Shown here: positions 1 to 9,029 of the stretch, in pieces
Layout of the letters: every line of letters begins with the position of its first letter
How positions within the stretch are numbered: the first letter of the stretch is position 1
Assembly: GCA_022828425.1 (NCBI GenBank)
Contig: CP094685.1
Coordinates: 620,001-684,000 of the forward strand
Direction: 5' to 3'
Length of the DNA: 64,000 bases
DNA from: Candidatus Thiothrix sulfatifontis
Lineage (GTDB): Bacteria > Pseudomonadota > Gammaproteobacteria > Thiotrichales > Thiotrichaceae
Position numbers and translations under genes: made by a program
The notes under the pieces: generated by a model
Told to the model about the DNA's origin: nothing
The model's input: the letters and a program-made list of their open reading frames with translations, nothing else
The model's database searches: none

Positions 1-17
1 GGTTGGAAAAAAGTATT

Positions 18-803
18 TCATAAAGACTCGTGTTGCAGTTTAAATAAGTGTAACGCATTCGCGGTGGTTATTTCAGCAATGTGCTCAAGGCTTTCACCCC
101 GTAATTCTGCCAAGCTTGCCGCAATCACTGGCAGGCGTGTAGGGTCATTGCGTTTACCACGCCATGCACTGTCCGGCTGATCAGGTGCGTCCGTCTCCAA
201 TAGCAGCCGCTCCAGCGGTACATTGGCAAGTACCTGCCGCAGCCGTTGTGCGCGAGGATACGTCACGGTGCCGCCCACCCCCAAATAAAACCCTAATTTG
301 ATCAACATATCGGCTTGCTGCTGACTGCCTGCAAAACTGTGGATCACGCCACCTAAATTTTTTTTATCAGAAAAGCGTCGAATGTGTTTGAGAACACAGT
401 CAAGCGAGCGGCGAGCGTGGATAATGAGTGGCAGCTCGAATTCGCGAGCGAGTATTAAATGGGCGATAAATAAAGATTCTTGTTCCATTACGCTCAGTTC
501 TGGCAAGAAAAAATCCAACCCGCATTCGCCAATCGCGACGGGTTGTTCTTGTTTTAACCAGTGGCGCAATGACACAAGATCAGTAGGGGCATGTTCAGCA
601 AGGTACACCGGGTGTAAGCCATAGCTTGCATGAAAATGCGGCGAAGTCGCGCAAATATCGCGCAGTCGAGGCCAGTGCTTGGCGCTGATGGCAGGAAAAA
701 TCAGGTCGCTAACGCCAAGTGCGCTCATTTTATCTACTAATAATGACCGATCGTCGGCAAAATCAGGTTCATCGAAGTGGCAGTGTGTGTCGATCAGTCT
801 CAT
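18..803 (-). CDS. tatD: TatD-family metal-dependent hydrolase
   Basis: TatD/YcfH-type hydrolase of 261 aa, normal for the family. The N-terminal metal-binding motif DTHCHFD is at residues 5-11, and GECGLDF and the downstream IIHAR segment (second metal His) are visible in order. ETDAPDQP supplies the C-terminal metal-ligand Asp region. Family members are cytosolic TIM-barrel hydrolases with 3'-5' exonuclease or deoxyribonuclease activity; the substrate in this organism is not evident. The ATG lies at 803-801 and no other start is needed. It is divergent from the cpdA-like gene, so the 170-bp interval probably holds both promoters. Identity is secure; exact substrate is not. Confidence 0.9.
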   Translation of the reverse strand: MRLIDTHCHFDEPDFADDRSLLVDKMSALGVSDLIFPAISAKHWPRLRDICATSPHFHASYGLHPVYLAEHAPTDLVSLRHWLKQEQPVAIGECGLDFFLPELSVMEQESLFIAHLILAREFELPLIIHARRSLDCVLKHIRRFSDKKNLGGVIHSFAGSQQQADMLIKLGFYLGVGGTVTYPRAQRLRQVLANVPLERLLLETDAPDQPDSAWRGKRNDPTRLPVIAASLAELRGESLEHIAEITTANALHLFKLQHESL

Positions 804-977
804 TTGCAGTAAAGTACAATATAATGAATGGAATGAATAGGATGTGGCTGGTGTTGATGATCGCTATTGGCGAATATTGTTACCCAAAAAAGAAACTAGC
901 CAATCCATCGAAAATAATTATAAGATGTTGTTATGTGGTCAGTTACGCTTAAAACAGGCTCGTGAGGGGCTATTAAT

Positions 978-1802
978 ATGAAAAAAACACCTGACGCGGT
1001 GCATCTATTTCAAGTGACGGATAGCCATTGCTATGCCAGCGATGACAGTCGCCTGACTTGGACGGATCTGCCGATTTATCCCAATTTGTCATTGCAGGCG
1101 ATGCTGGCACATTTGGGCGCGGAGGCACAGGGTTACAGTGCATTGTTATTGACAGGTGACTTGGCACAGGAAGAAATTCCGGCAACTTATCAGCGCGTCA
1201 ATGCCTTGTTGAACAGTTTCCCTTTGCCGGTCTACACCATTCCCGGTAATCACGATATTCCGCAAATGATGCAGGAACATCTGAATGGCAATGTCACCAT
1301 GCCGGAACACGTTACTTTGGGCGTGTGGCACTTATTATTGCTGAATACCCATGCCGATGGCAAACCCGACGGACGTTTAACCGATGCGCAATTTGAACGT
1401 TTTGAGCAGCACCTCGCGACGCTTCCTGACGATCACTTTGCTGCTATTTTCATGCACCATCACCCGGTGCCGATAGACAGCGAGTGGATGGATGTGATGG
1501 GCTTGCGGCAGAAAACGTATTTTTGGAATGTGATTGCGCATTTCCCGCAAGTCAAAGTGGTGTTCAACGGGCATATTCACCAAGAATTCAACGGCAAGCA
1601 TGAGTATGCCGATGGACGTAGTGTGGCGGTTCACGGCACACCGGCTACGTGTGTGCAAATGAAACCCGTGCGCAAAAACATTGAGTTTGACCACAGCAAA
1701 CCGGCATGGCGTGATATTGCGCTGTTGGCGGATGGCAGGGTGGAAACGCATGTGCATTATCTGCCCTTCGTGGTTCATGCCGATGCGCTCGACTCCATTT
1801 GA
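978..1802 (+). CDS. cpdA: Icc/CpdA-like calcineurin-fold phosphodiesterase
   Basis: Metallophosphoesterase of 274 aa with the binuclear metal motifs in order: D15-x-H17, GD at 60-61, GNHD at 90-93, the MHHH segment near 150 and GHIH near 200. This layout and length match the class III cyclic-AMP phosphodiesterase CpdA (Icc). Its expected role is cytoplasmic cAMP hydrolysis, lowering CRP signalling. A purine-rich RBS (GAGGGG) precedes the ATG. It sits just upstream of the cobalamin riboswitch but should be a separate unit, because the riboswitch terminator would stop read-through. Some calcineurin-fold enzymes act on other phosphodiesters, so the substrate is inferred from the family. Confidence 0.85.
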   Translation: MKKTPDAVHLFQVTDSHCYASDDSRLTWTDLPIYPNLSLQAMLAHLGAEAQGYSALLLTGDLAQEEIPATYQRVNALLNSFPLPVYTIPGNHDIPQMMQEHLNGNVTMPEHVTLGVWHLLLLNTHADGKPDGRLTDAQFERFEQHLATLPDDHFAAIFMHHHPVPIDSEWMDVMGLRQKTYFWNVIAHFPQVKVVFNGHIHQEFNGKHEYADGRSVAVHGTPATCVQMKPVRKNIEFDHSKPAWRDIALLADGRVETHVHYLPFVVHADALDSI

Positions 1803-1835
1803 CAGTGGCGGCTTAATCCCGTAGTTTGCAGCGCT

Positions 1836-1976
1836 GTTTAGGTGCGCTCATTGCGGTGAGCGTTAAACGGGAAGTTGGTGCAACACCAACACTGCCCTCG
1901 CAACGGTAAGCAGGTTTGATCAATCTGATAAGTCCGACACCGGCCTGACAAGGCGCGACTTTCGAGTCGTTTTCAC
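1836..1976 (+). promoter_or_regulatory. Cobalamin (AdoCbl) riboswitch with terminator platform
   Basis: The stretch upstream of btuB carries the conserved cobalamin-aptamer blocks in order. These are a GGTGCG stem region near 1841, GGGAAGTTGGTGCAA near 1869, the ACTGCCCTCGCAACGGT core near 1891, and the B12-box-like AAGTCCGACACCGGCCTG near 1930. It is followed by a 6-bp hairpin with a TTCG loop (1955-1970) and a short T-run, a plausible terminator expression platform. Known class behaviour is that adenosylcobalamin binding turns off the downstream transport genes. The likely regulon here is btuB-btuM and perhaps dusC-cobO, which follow without a terminator. Aptamer edges are approximate. Confidence 0.9.
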
Positions 1977-2019
1977 ATGCGTGCGCGATGGGCGCAGCGT
2001 TACGGAAATCCATACCCCC

Positions 2020-3855
2020 ATGAAATACACGATTTTTGCCGCAGTGTTTGGCACTGCTGCTCATTGCCTATTGGCATCCCCGCTGGTATTGGCTGATGAA
2101 ACCACCGCGCTTGACGCCATTATCGTCACGGCTGACCGCAAAGCCCGCACCGTTGATGAAACCTTAGCCCCTGTCAGCATTATTACGCGGGCGGATCTTG
2201 AAAAATACCAAGCCAGCAGCATTGCCGATGCCTTGCGCCGTGTACCCGGTATCAACCTGAGTAACAGCGGCGGCACCGGCAAAGCAACGTCAGTATTCAT
2301 GCGCGGCACCAATTCCAACCACGTCTTGGTGTTGATTGACGGGATTAAAGTGGGTTCCGCTACCACTGGCAGCGTGGCTTTTGAAGATTTACCGTTGGAT
2401 CAAGTCGAACGCATTGAAGTGGTGCGTGGCCCGCGTTCCAGTTTGTACGGTTCAGAGGCACTGGGTGGCGTCATCCAAATTTTCACCCGCAAAGGTGGCA
2501 AGGGCTTTCAGCCTGAAGTCAGCGTGAGTGTGGGCAGCAATAATACCCAGAAAGCCCATGTGAATCTGGCAGGTGGCGACGCCAAAACGTGGTACAACCT
2601 CAACGCAGGCACGGAAACAACCGATGGCATTGACGCGACTGCTGATCAGCGCGAGCCGGATGCGGATGGCTATGAGCGCGACAGTTTGTCATTGCGTGCC
2701 GGGCATCGCTTTGCCAATGGCGGTAGCGCGGAGGTGTCGGCGCTGCGTGCCCAAGGACAAAGCCAGTTTGATAGCAGTTTTAACAACGAAACACACGTTA
2801 CCCAGCAAATTTTGAGTGCTCAGTGGCAACAGCCGGTGGGTGAACGTGTTTTGGTGACAACACAATTGGGGCAAGCACGGGATGAAGCGGAAAACTACCT
2901 CAATGGTGAGCCGCTGGCGGCGTTCCGCACTTACAATACTCAGCGTGACACTGCGTCCCTGCAAGCTGATATTGACGTGGGCAACAACAGCGCCGCAACG
3001 GTAGGGCTGGATCAGCAAAGCGATCAAGTGACCAGTGACAGTGCTTATGAACGCACCACTCGCGACAATACCGGGGTGTTCGCCAGCTACCAAACCGATG
3101 TCGGTGCGAATCGGCTGGAAGTATCCGCCCGGCATGACGACAACGAGCAATTCGGTACTTACAACAGCGGCGGCGTTGCCATCGGGCGCGATCTCAGCAA
3201 TGGGATGCGTGTAACGGCGGCGTATGGCACCGCTTTTAAAGCGCCTAGTTTCAACGATTTATACTACCCATTCAGCGGTGAGCCGAGCTTGCAACCGGAA
3301 GAGTCGCAAAACGCGGAACTCGGCATTGCCGGTAAACTTGCCGAGGGTAACACCACTTGGTCAGCGAATGCTTTTAATAACAGCATCGACAACTTGATCA
3401 GCTATCGCCCTCCCACTTACCAAGTCAGCCAAACCAACGAAGCCCGGATTCAAGGCGTGGAGTTGAGCGCGAGCACCCAATTAGCCGCTTGGGAGATTGC
3501 GGGCAATGTTACCCTGCAACGTCCCGAAAACCGCAGCGGCACGGACGCGGGCAAGACGTTGATCTACCGCCCAGAACAACTGGCCAGTGTCGACATTGAT
3601 CGCGCGGTGAATAAATTCCGGGTTGGTGCGACGTTACGCGCGGAAAGTCAGCGTTATACCGACGATGCCAATACCGCCAGTGCCAAATTGCCCGGCTACG
3701 GTACGGTCGATTTACGCGCTGATTACCGCTTGGCAAAAGACTGGACGGTTGGCGCAAAACTCGGCAATGTATTGGACAAAGATTACCAAACCAATGCTGG
3801 GTATAATCAAGACGGTATTAACGGTTTGGTGACGGTTAAATATGCACCTCAATAA
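2020..3855 (+). CDS. btuB: TonB-dependent vitamin B12 outer-membrane receptor BtuB
   Basis: TonB-dependent receptor of 611 aa from the ATG at 2020; an in-frame GTG at 1981 would fall within riboswitch-adjacent leader. A signal peptide ends around LVLA-DE. The TonB box is DAIIVTA, as in BtuB-type receptors. The plug domain carries IADALRRVPGI and VEVVRGPRSSLYGSEALGG-like blocks, followed by a 22-strand-type barrel. Length is close to E. coli BtuB. It imports cobalamins across the outer membrane using TonB energy. The upstream cobalamin riboswitch and downstream BtuM make the B12 substrate near certain. The terminal residue is Gln rather than the aromatic usually seen at the end of outer-membrane barrels. 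Confidence 0.93.
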   Translation: MKYTIFAAVFGTAAHCLLASPLVLADETTALDAIIVTADRKARTVDETLAPVSIITRADLEKYQASSIADALRRVPGINLSNSGGTGKATSVFMRGTNSNHVLVLIDGIKVGSATTGSVAFEDLPLDQVERIEVVRGPRSSLYGSEALGGVIQIFTRKGGKGFQPEVSVSVGSNNTQKAHVNLAGGDAKTWYNLNAGTETTDGIDATADQREPDADGYERDSLSLRAGHRFANGGSAEVSALRAQGQSQFDSSFNNETHVTQQILSAQWQQPVGERVLVTTQLGQARDEAENYLNGEPLAAFRTYNTQRDTASLQADIDVGNNSAATVGLDQQSDQVTSDSAYERTTRDNTGVFASYQTDVGANRLEVSARHDDNEQFGTYNSGGVAIGRDLSNGMRVTAAYGTAFKAPSFNDLYYPFSGEPSLQPEESQNAELGIAGKLAEGNTTWSANAFNNSIDNLISYRPPTYQVSQTNEARIQGVELSASTQLAAWEIAGNVTLQRPENRSGTDAGKTLIYRPEQLASVDIDRAVNKFRVGATLRAESQRYTDDANTASAKLPGYGTVDLRADYRLAKDWTVGAKLGNVLDKDYQTNAGYNQDGINGLVTVKYAPQ

Positions 3856-3867
3856 CAGGAGATCATG

Positions 3868-4428
3868 ATGTTTGCACTTTCTACAAAAAATCAAGGGTTG
3901 GTCGGCGGCATGTTGCTGCTGGCGATGCTTGTCACCCGCGCTCATGTGAGCGATCACTTGCTGGATGCGTCCTGGGCAGTTTTTTTCCTTGCTGGATTTT
4001 ACCTGCGCAATTTGTTGGCGTTCGGGGTCTTGATGGCGACGGCGGTGGCGATTGATTACGTTGCTACCAGTCAATTGGGTGTGAGTAATTTCTGCGTGTC
4101 GCCTGCGTACATTGCGTTGATTCCGGCTTATGGTGCGATGTTTGCGGCGGGTCGTTGGTTCGCGGGGCAGTATCAAGGGGAAACGTTAATAGCACTTGGC
4201 AAGTTGGTGTTGGCGGTATTGGTCGGGTTTGCGCTAACGGAAGTGATTTCCAGCGGCAGTTTTTATGCCTTGTCGGGCACTTCTGCTGAAATCAGCGTGA
4301 TGGGTTTTGTGATGCAATTGGTGACGTATGCACCGCATGGTTTGTATGTGACCGGCCTGTATTTAACGGTTGCGGCTTTGTTACACATTGCCGTTAAGCA
4401 AGTGTCGGGTCTGAAAACCACGGCGTAA
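3868..4428 (+). CDS. btuM: Solitary ECF-type cobalamin transporter BtuM
   Basis: Small integral membrane protein of about 186 aa with six predicted membrane segments. It fits the BtuM family, solitary S-component relatives of ECF transporters studied in Thiobacillus denitrificans. The family's hallmark cysteine, which ligates cobalt and drives decyanation, is present in VSNFCVSPAY (Cys76 here, Cys80 in T. denitrificans). It lies 12 nt after btuB under the same riboswitch, and no btuCDF genes appear in the window. It is therefore the likely inner-membrane B12 importer. Two adjacent ATGs exist; the second is chosen because it sits 6 nt from the AGGAG at 3857-3861. Confidence 0.88.
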   Translation: MFALSTKNQGLVGGMLLLAMLVTRAHVSDHLLDASWAVFFLAGFYLRNLLAFGVLMATAVAIDYVATSQLGVSNFCVSPAYIALIPAYGAMFAAGRWFAGQYQGETLIALGKLVLAVLVGFALTEVISSGSFYALSGTSAEISVMGFVMQLVTYAPHGLYVTGLYLTVAALLHIAVKQVSGLKTTA

Positions 4429-4432
4429 TGGT

Positions 4433-5371
4433 GTGCGCCTAATCCTCGCCCCGATGGAGGGCGTGATGGATCACACCATGCGTGACTTGCTTACCCGTGT
4501 CGGCGGTTACGACCGTTGCGTGACCGAATTTGTGCGGGTGGTTGATCGGCAATTGCCCACGCGGGTGTTTTACCGCGCTTGCCCCGAATTGCACACGGGC
4601 GGTAAAACGCCCGCCGGAACGCCGGTGTATGTGCAACTCCTCGGCGGCGATCCGCTGTACATGGCGTTAAATGCGCAGGTGCTGGAACGTTTGGGCGCAC
4701 CCGGCATCGACATCAATTTTGGTTGCCCCTCCAAAACTGTGAACAAAAGCGATGGCGGTTCGGTGTTATTGCGCGAACCGCAGCGCGTGCATGACATTGT
4801 GCAAGCGGTGCGGGCGGCAGTCAGCCCACAAATTCCGGTCACTGCCAAAATCCGCCTCGGCTTCAAAGACAGCAGCTTGCTGGCGGAGATTACGCACGGC
4901 GTCCAAGCAGCGGGGGCAACCGAATTGTGCATCCACGCCCGCACCAAGCAACACGGTTATTTACCCCCCGCGTATTGGGCAGAAATCGGCACGGTCAAAC
5001 CGCATTTGCGCCTGCCGGTGATTGCCAACGGTGAAATCTGGTCAGTGGCGGATGCCATTCAAGCCCAAACCGACAGCGGCTGTGCGGATTTAATGTTGGG
5101 GCGTGGCGCATTAAGTTTCCCCGATTTGGCACTGGCGATTCGGGCGCGATTAGCCGGTGAAGCGTATACGCCGCTGTCATGGGCGCAAGTGCTGCCCCTG
5201 GTGGTGCGCTATTCTACCGAATTAGAAGCCCGCGCCCCGCAATACGCCGCGAGTTTCATCAAGCAATGGTTCACCTATTTGCGCCGCCAATACCCCGAAG
5301 CCGAAGCGCTGTTCCAACACATAAAACGTATGAAACTGCCGAGCGAGATCAAAGCGGCTATTATCGCGTAG
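4433..5371 (+). CDS. dusC: tRNA-dihydrouridine(16) synthase DusC
   Basis: FMN-dependent tRNA-dihydrouridine synthase of 312 aa. The N-terminus LILAPMEGVMD and the active-site loop INFGCPSKTVNKSDGG, with catalytic Cys98, are diagnostic. The KIRLGFKD and CIHARTK blocks are further flavin and phosphate contacts. The DusC subgroup is suggested by the PMEGV start and the length; it reduces U16 in the tRNA D-loop. The GTG at 4433 starts 4 nt after the btuM stop, so it is probably co-transcribed with the B12 uptake genes. I see no functional link to cobalamin. Confidence 0.88.
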   Translation: MRLILAPMEGVMDHTMRDLLTRVGGYDRCVTEFVRVVDRQLPTRVFYRACPELHTGGKTPAGTPVYVQLLGGDPLYMALNAQVLERLGAPGIDINFGCPSKTVNKSDGGSVLLREPQRVHDIVQAVRAAVSPQIPVTAKIRLGFKDSSLLAEITHGVQAAGATELCIHARTKQHGYLPPAYWAEIGTVKPHLRLPVIANGEIWSVADAIQAQTDSGCADLMLGRGALSFPDLALAIRARLAGEAYTPLSWAQVLPLVVRYSTELEARAPQYAASFIKQWFTYLRRQYPEAEALFQHIKRMKLPSEIKAAIIA

Positions 5372-5398
5372 CTTCCCCCTTTGAACCGAGACGAACCG

Positions 5399-6004
5399 AT
5401 GACTGACACCGATAAAAACACCCGCCACCAACTGCGCATGGCACGCAAAAAAGCCATTATCGACGCCAACATCGCCAATGCTGACCAAGAAAAAGGCTTA
5501 TTACTGGTGTTGACCGGCAATGGCAAAGGCAAATCCAGCTCCGCATTCGGCATGGTGGGGCGCTCCTTGGGGCATGGCATGAAAGTTGGCGTCTGCCAAT
5601 TCCTCAAAAGCCGTACCGATACCGGCGAAGAAGCGTTTTTTGGCAAGCAAGCCCGCTGCGAATGGCACGTATTGGGCGACGGTTTTACCTGGGAAACCCA
5701 AAACCGCGAACAAGACATTGCCACCTCGGAACGCGGCTGGGCAGTGGCACAAGCCATGTTGACCGATGCCAGTTACGATTTGGTGGTGTTGGATGAGCTG
5801 ACGTATTTGCTCAATTACGGCTATCTGGATGCGGATCAGGTGCTGGATACCATCGGCGCTCGCCCGCCCATGCAACACGTGGTGGTTACAGGGCGAGCCG
5901 CCAGCGAGACCTTACGCGATTTCGCCGACACCGTGTCGGACATTACCGATGTGAAACACGCTTACCGCGACGGCATTAAGGCGCAACCGGGCATTGACTT
6001 GTAG
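5399..6004 (+). CDS. cobO: Corrinoid adenosyltransferase CobO/BtuR
   Basis: CobO/BtuR-type ATP:cob(I)alamin adenosyltransferase of 201 aa. The family P-loop GNGKGKSS is at residues 40-47, followed by VCQFLKSR, the DLVVLDELTYLL segment and VVVTGRAA, all typical. It transfers adenosyl to the reduced corrinoid cobalt, giving the coenzyme form that riboswitch and enzymes use. It follows dusC after a 27-nt gap and closes the plus-strand uptake unit. An in-frame start 18 nt upstream is possible; the ATG at 5399 fits family N-termini better. Confidence 0.93.
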   Translation: MTDTDKNTRHQLRMARKKAIIDANIANADQEKGLLLVLTGNGKGKSSSAFGMVGRSLGHGMKVGVCQFLKSRTDTGEEAFFGKQARCEWHVLGDGFTWETQNREQDIATSERGWAVAQAMLTDASYDLVVLDELTYLLNYGYLDADQVLDTIGARPPMQHVVVTGRAASETLRDFADTVSDITDVKHAYRDGIKAQPGIDL

Positions 6005-6011
6005 CGCTAAC

Positions 6012-6839
6012 TTACTTCACCCATTGGTCTACCAATACTTTGGCGCGGCGAGCGTATTCGTTATACGCCTGTTGCCAAGCTTCGCCGCTGAGTTCTGGGA
6101 AATACAGCGGCTGGCAATCTTGCGCCATGATTTCGGTCGCCGCGAGGTAATAACCTTGATTGCGGTAGCGCCACGTAAATTCTGCGCCGCCACATTGCAA
6201 TTCATCGTTGGGAAACGCGCGTTTGAGCACTAAGCGGGTGCGAATTTCTTTGTACCCTTGTTCCTTTTGGTGATTGAGCACATGCAAACTGCCATCACCT
6301 TCTGCCAACACGCGGTATTTGCCGTTAGCGGCTTTTTGCAACACCCACTGATGCGGTTCGGTATCGCCTTGGCGCAACTTGGCGCTTTCATCATCACTTA
6401 AGCATTGCCTGGCGGAAAACGCGATCACCCATTCCTGTGTGGTGGGCTTATCATCCAGCTCGAAAGGGACGCCTAGCACCGCGCAATCGTCAAGCCGCTT
6501 GCGATTATTAGCGGGTGTGTAGAAAGCCGGGTAACGCTTGCGAAACGGGTTGTCCGTGCTGTCGGCTGACAGCGCCGCGTTCAGCGCCGGGCTGATGGCG
6601 TGGAACACATCATCGTGTTGTTCGCCCATTAAATCGGCTTTGTTTTTATACAATATGACCCAGCCATTCGCCGCAGGCAGTGCGGGCACGACGGGGGGAA
6701 AGCGTGTTTCAAACGCCGCTTTGTACCAGTTGGTTGGCAATTTAACCGCTGCTTCATCGGGAGCGGCGTGGCCGGCAGTGCTTAAACAGCAGCCCATAAT
6801 AAGCAATAAGCGGCTTAAGGTTGTGATGTTGTACACCAT
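6012..6839 (-). CDS. Unrecognised secreted protein with four cysteines
   Basis: I do not recognise the family. The mature protein follows a clear signal peptide (LLLIMGCCLSTAGHA, then APDE) and is about 250 aa, mixed in character. It has four cysteines (in DDCAV, RQCLS, LQCGG, QDCQP) that could form two periplasmic disulfides. An upstream in-frame ATG at 6872 overlaps the preceding stop as TAATG. The internal ATG at 6839 gives a better signal peptide and has GGAGG upstream (12-nt spacing), so I start there. It is translationally linked to the beta-helix protein encoded just before it, suggesting a two-gene unit. It is convergent with cobO, 7 nt apart. Confidence 0.6.
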   Translation of the reverse strand: MVYNITTLSRLLLIMGCCLSTAGHAAPDEAAVKLPTNWYKAAFETRFPPVVPALPAANGWVILYKNKADLMGEQHDDVFHAISPALNAALSADSTDNPFRKRYPAFYTPANNRKRLDDCAVLGVPFELDDKPTTQEWVIAFSARQCLSDDESAKLRQGDTEPHQWVLQKAANGKYRVLAEGDGSLHVLNHQKEQGYKEIRTRLVLKRAFPNDELQCGGAEFTWRYRNQGYYLAATEIMAQDCQPLYFPELSGEAWQQAYNEYARRAKVLVDQWVK

Positions 6840-6871
6840 TGGGTTGGTTATCCTCCGTGATAATCCTGTCA

Positions 6872-8164
6872 TTAAACGGCTTGCGCGAAGCCCTGTTGTA
6901 CCAAACTATCCATTAGCACCTGCCATTGCGCGGGTGTTTGCGGGTTTTGCCGCTTGAGCAGGGTATGCAACTCCAACATATCCACTGCGCGGTAACAGCG
7001 CCCGCGTGTTTGCACTTGCTGCCGGAAATCACGTGCGGGCGGTACGCCTAAAATCGCGTCATACTGATAATAGCGACCGTCGGTTGGGCTAAGCGATGAT
7101 TTATTCTTGAAACCGATGATATAAATATTAGCACCACCACCCAGCCGCAAAGGATACAACGTAATTTTATCGGCTGCCAGCGGTTGATTTTGAATGTCCG
7201 TGTTGCCCATGATCGATCCGCTCAACATGCCGCTGATCGAAATCGTGTGTTGCCCACCGATCTGCAAGTGATTGCTGCGAACATGCAAATTGCGGAACGC
7301 GCCATCACTGGCAAAGATGCCTTGCAGCGCTCCATCAGAATAAATCACATTGCCTGAAATGCTGACGTTGCTCATAACCGCCCCGCCGAAGCGGTCAATG
7401 CCATCCGCTGTGCGGTCGGGAATCAATTGGAAGGCATCGCGGTGTGCCATGCGCAAAAACGGAAACATACGGTGGGTGCGCCCGCGTTGTTGTTGATAGG
7501 CATTGATATTGTTCACTAACTTGTCAAAGTCTTGGGCAAAGCTGGCGTACACGCTATCATCCACCACCACTAGATTGCCAATCGTTAAATTGCCTTGACT
7601 GTAGATTTGCATAAAGTCGCGAATAAAAAATGTCTGCCCCATGCGGCGCCCGCTTAGGTTGAGGCGCGTGAACCGGCGTTGTTCCGCATCGCTAATCAGC
7701 GGCAAACGGTTGTACATGTCTTGAGCTTGGGTTTGGTTACGAATCCAGTACAGCGGTGAGCTATTGTTTTCGCGAATAATCTTGTAGGCGGCAGCTTTAC
7801 TGTCATTGGCGGGAATCCGGGCAGCACTGTATTTACCGTCCAGCAATTCTTTGAGAATCGCATTGTGCGCAGAATCTTGGTTGCCCGTGGCGTTAAAAGA
7901 ATCAGCTACCGCGATAATGAATTGATTCGCACTGGCAGTGTCAGGCGCGGCGGCTGGTGGCGCGTTCAACCAATCGGTGAGACGCCTCACTTCGGCATTG
8001 TAGTAGTCACGGCGTTCGCGCCATAAATCGGCCGAAGCTTGATTGCGGGCTTGCAAGGCTTCGCGCATTTTAGCGTCAGCGTCTTTCGCCAACTGATTCA
8101 TTTCCTGAATTTTGGCTTTTACGGTGTCACGGTTTTCTGAAGCGCTGGTTGTGGTTGGTGGCAT
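6872..8164 (-). CDS. Unrecognised protein: coiled coil plus predicted beta-helix
   Basis: A 430-aa protein with no family I can name. Residues 10-70 are a charged, heptad-like helical segment followed by a short PPAAAP linker. Residues 190-340 contain short repeating strand-turn units (NLTIGNLVVV, NVSISGNVIY, NLHVRSNHLQ, TISISGMLSG), consistent with a right-handed parallel beta-helix. The C-terminus is helical. No signal peptide is visible, although its partner at 6012-6839 is secreted and their stop and start codons overlap. It is the first gene of this minus-strand pair, and the 136-bp region upstream of it is AT-rich and should carry the promoter. The function cannot be stated. Confidence 0.6.
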   Translation of the reverse strand: MPPTTTSASENRDTVKAKIQEMNQLAKDADAKMREALQARNQASADLWRERRDYYNAEVRRLTDWLNAPPAAAPDTASANQFIIAVADSFNATGNQDSAHNAILKELLDGKYSAARIPANDSKAAAYKIIRENNSSPLYWIRNQTQAQDMYNRLPLISDAEQRRFTRLNLSGRRMGQTFFIRDFMQIYSQGNLTIGNLVVVDDSVYASFAQDFDKLVNNINAYQQQRGRTHRMFPFLRMAHRDAFQLIPDRTADGIDRFGGAVMSNVSISGNVIYSDGALQGIFASDGAFRNLHVRSNHLQIGGQHTISISGMLSGSIMGNTDIQNQPLAADKITLYPLRLGGGANIYIIGFKNKSSLSPTDGRYYQYDAILGVPPARDFRQQVQTRGRCYRAVDMLELHTLLKRQNPQTPAQWQVLMDSLVQQGFAQAV

Positions 8165-8300
8165 GGTGTCGTTCCCCAGATGTTATTTGCCCATCGTATT
8201 ATTGAATAGACCGCTGTTTTCCGGTTTGTATCCCTTAATTCTAGTGTGAAATACCCCATTTGTTGAAAAAAATATGCCGTTGATTCGTGTTAATCAGGTT

Positions 8301-9029
8301 TTAATGTATCACCAACGCCGCGCCCAGCAGCCAAAACATTTCCCCAATTTCTACGCTGGCTCCGGCGGTATCCCCGGTACACCCTTGTAAGCGTTGCAAC
8401 ATCATGCGCCGTAGTAGCCAAAATCCTAATAACGTCAACGCGGTTCCAACCGGGGAGATGCTGGCGCTTAACAATAAACCGCCAGCAGTGAACCACCCTG
8501 CGGTTTGCCGAGGCAAATGTTCGGTCACAGCGCTCGCCAATCCACCAGCCCGCACATAGGGCGTGGTGAGAAATAGCAATAAAATCAAGGTGCGCCCCAC
8601 CAATGGCGCCAATAACACGCTTTGCCAGTGTTGCTGCTCAATCAAGACCGTCAACGCCGCGAATTTCAGCAGTAACACGCTGATCAGCGCAATCGCGCCC
8701 GCTGCACCCACCCGTGGATCTTTGAGGATGCGGTGAGTTTTTTCCGCATCCCCCAAGCCACCAAGCCATGCATCAGCACTGTCTGCCAGCCCATCCAAAT
8801 GCAGACCGCCGGTCAGCACCGCCCAGAACACGCTGAGGATTGCTGCCAGCAACAACGGTGCGGCGTGCGGGAACAGCAGCAAGGGTGCGCACAGCAAAGC
8901 ACCGATCACCAAGCCGACCAGTGGGTAAAACAAGGCAGCATGGGCAAAATCGGGCGGTTCCAGCTTGCCAAGGTTGGGTATGGGAATGCGCGTGAGGAAG
9001 GAGAGGGCAAGGAAAAAGTGTTTTATCAC
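8301..9029 (-). CDS. cobS: Adenosylcobinamide-GDP ribazoletransferase CobS
   Basis: Cobalamin synthase of 242 aa, a polytopic inner-membrane enzyme. It joins adenosylcobinamide-GDP to alpha-ribazole (phosphate) in the last steps of nucleotide-loop assembly. The conserved FLTRIPIP N-terminus and the GGLHLDGLADSADAWLGG active-site segment are diagnostic. The start is a GTG that overlaps the stop of the restriction endonuclease as GTGA, so translation is probably coupled to that gene. Its usual partners cobU, cobT and cobC lie 7 kb away on the same strand. Confidence 0.93.
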   Translation of the reverse strand: MIKHFFLALSFLTRIPIPNLGKLEPPDFAHAALFYPLVGLVIGALLCAPLLLFPHAAPLLLAAILSVFWAVLTGGLHLDGLADSADAWLGGLGDAEKTHRILKDPRVGAAGAIALISVLLLKFAALTVLIEQQHWQSVLLAPLVGRTLILLLFLTTPYVRAGGLASAVTEHLPRQTAGWFTAGGLLLSASISPVGTALTLLGFWLLRRMMLQRLQGCTGDTAGASVEIGEMFWLLGAALVIH

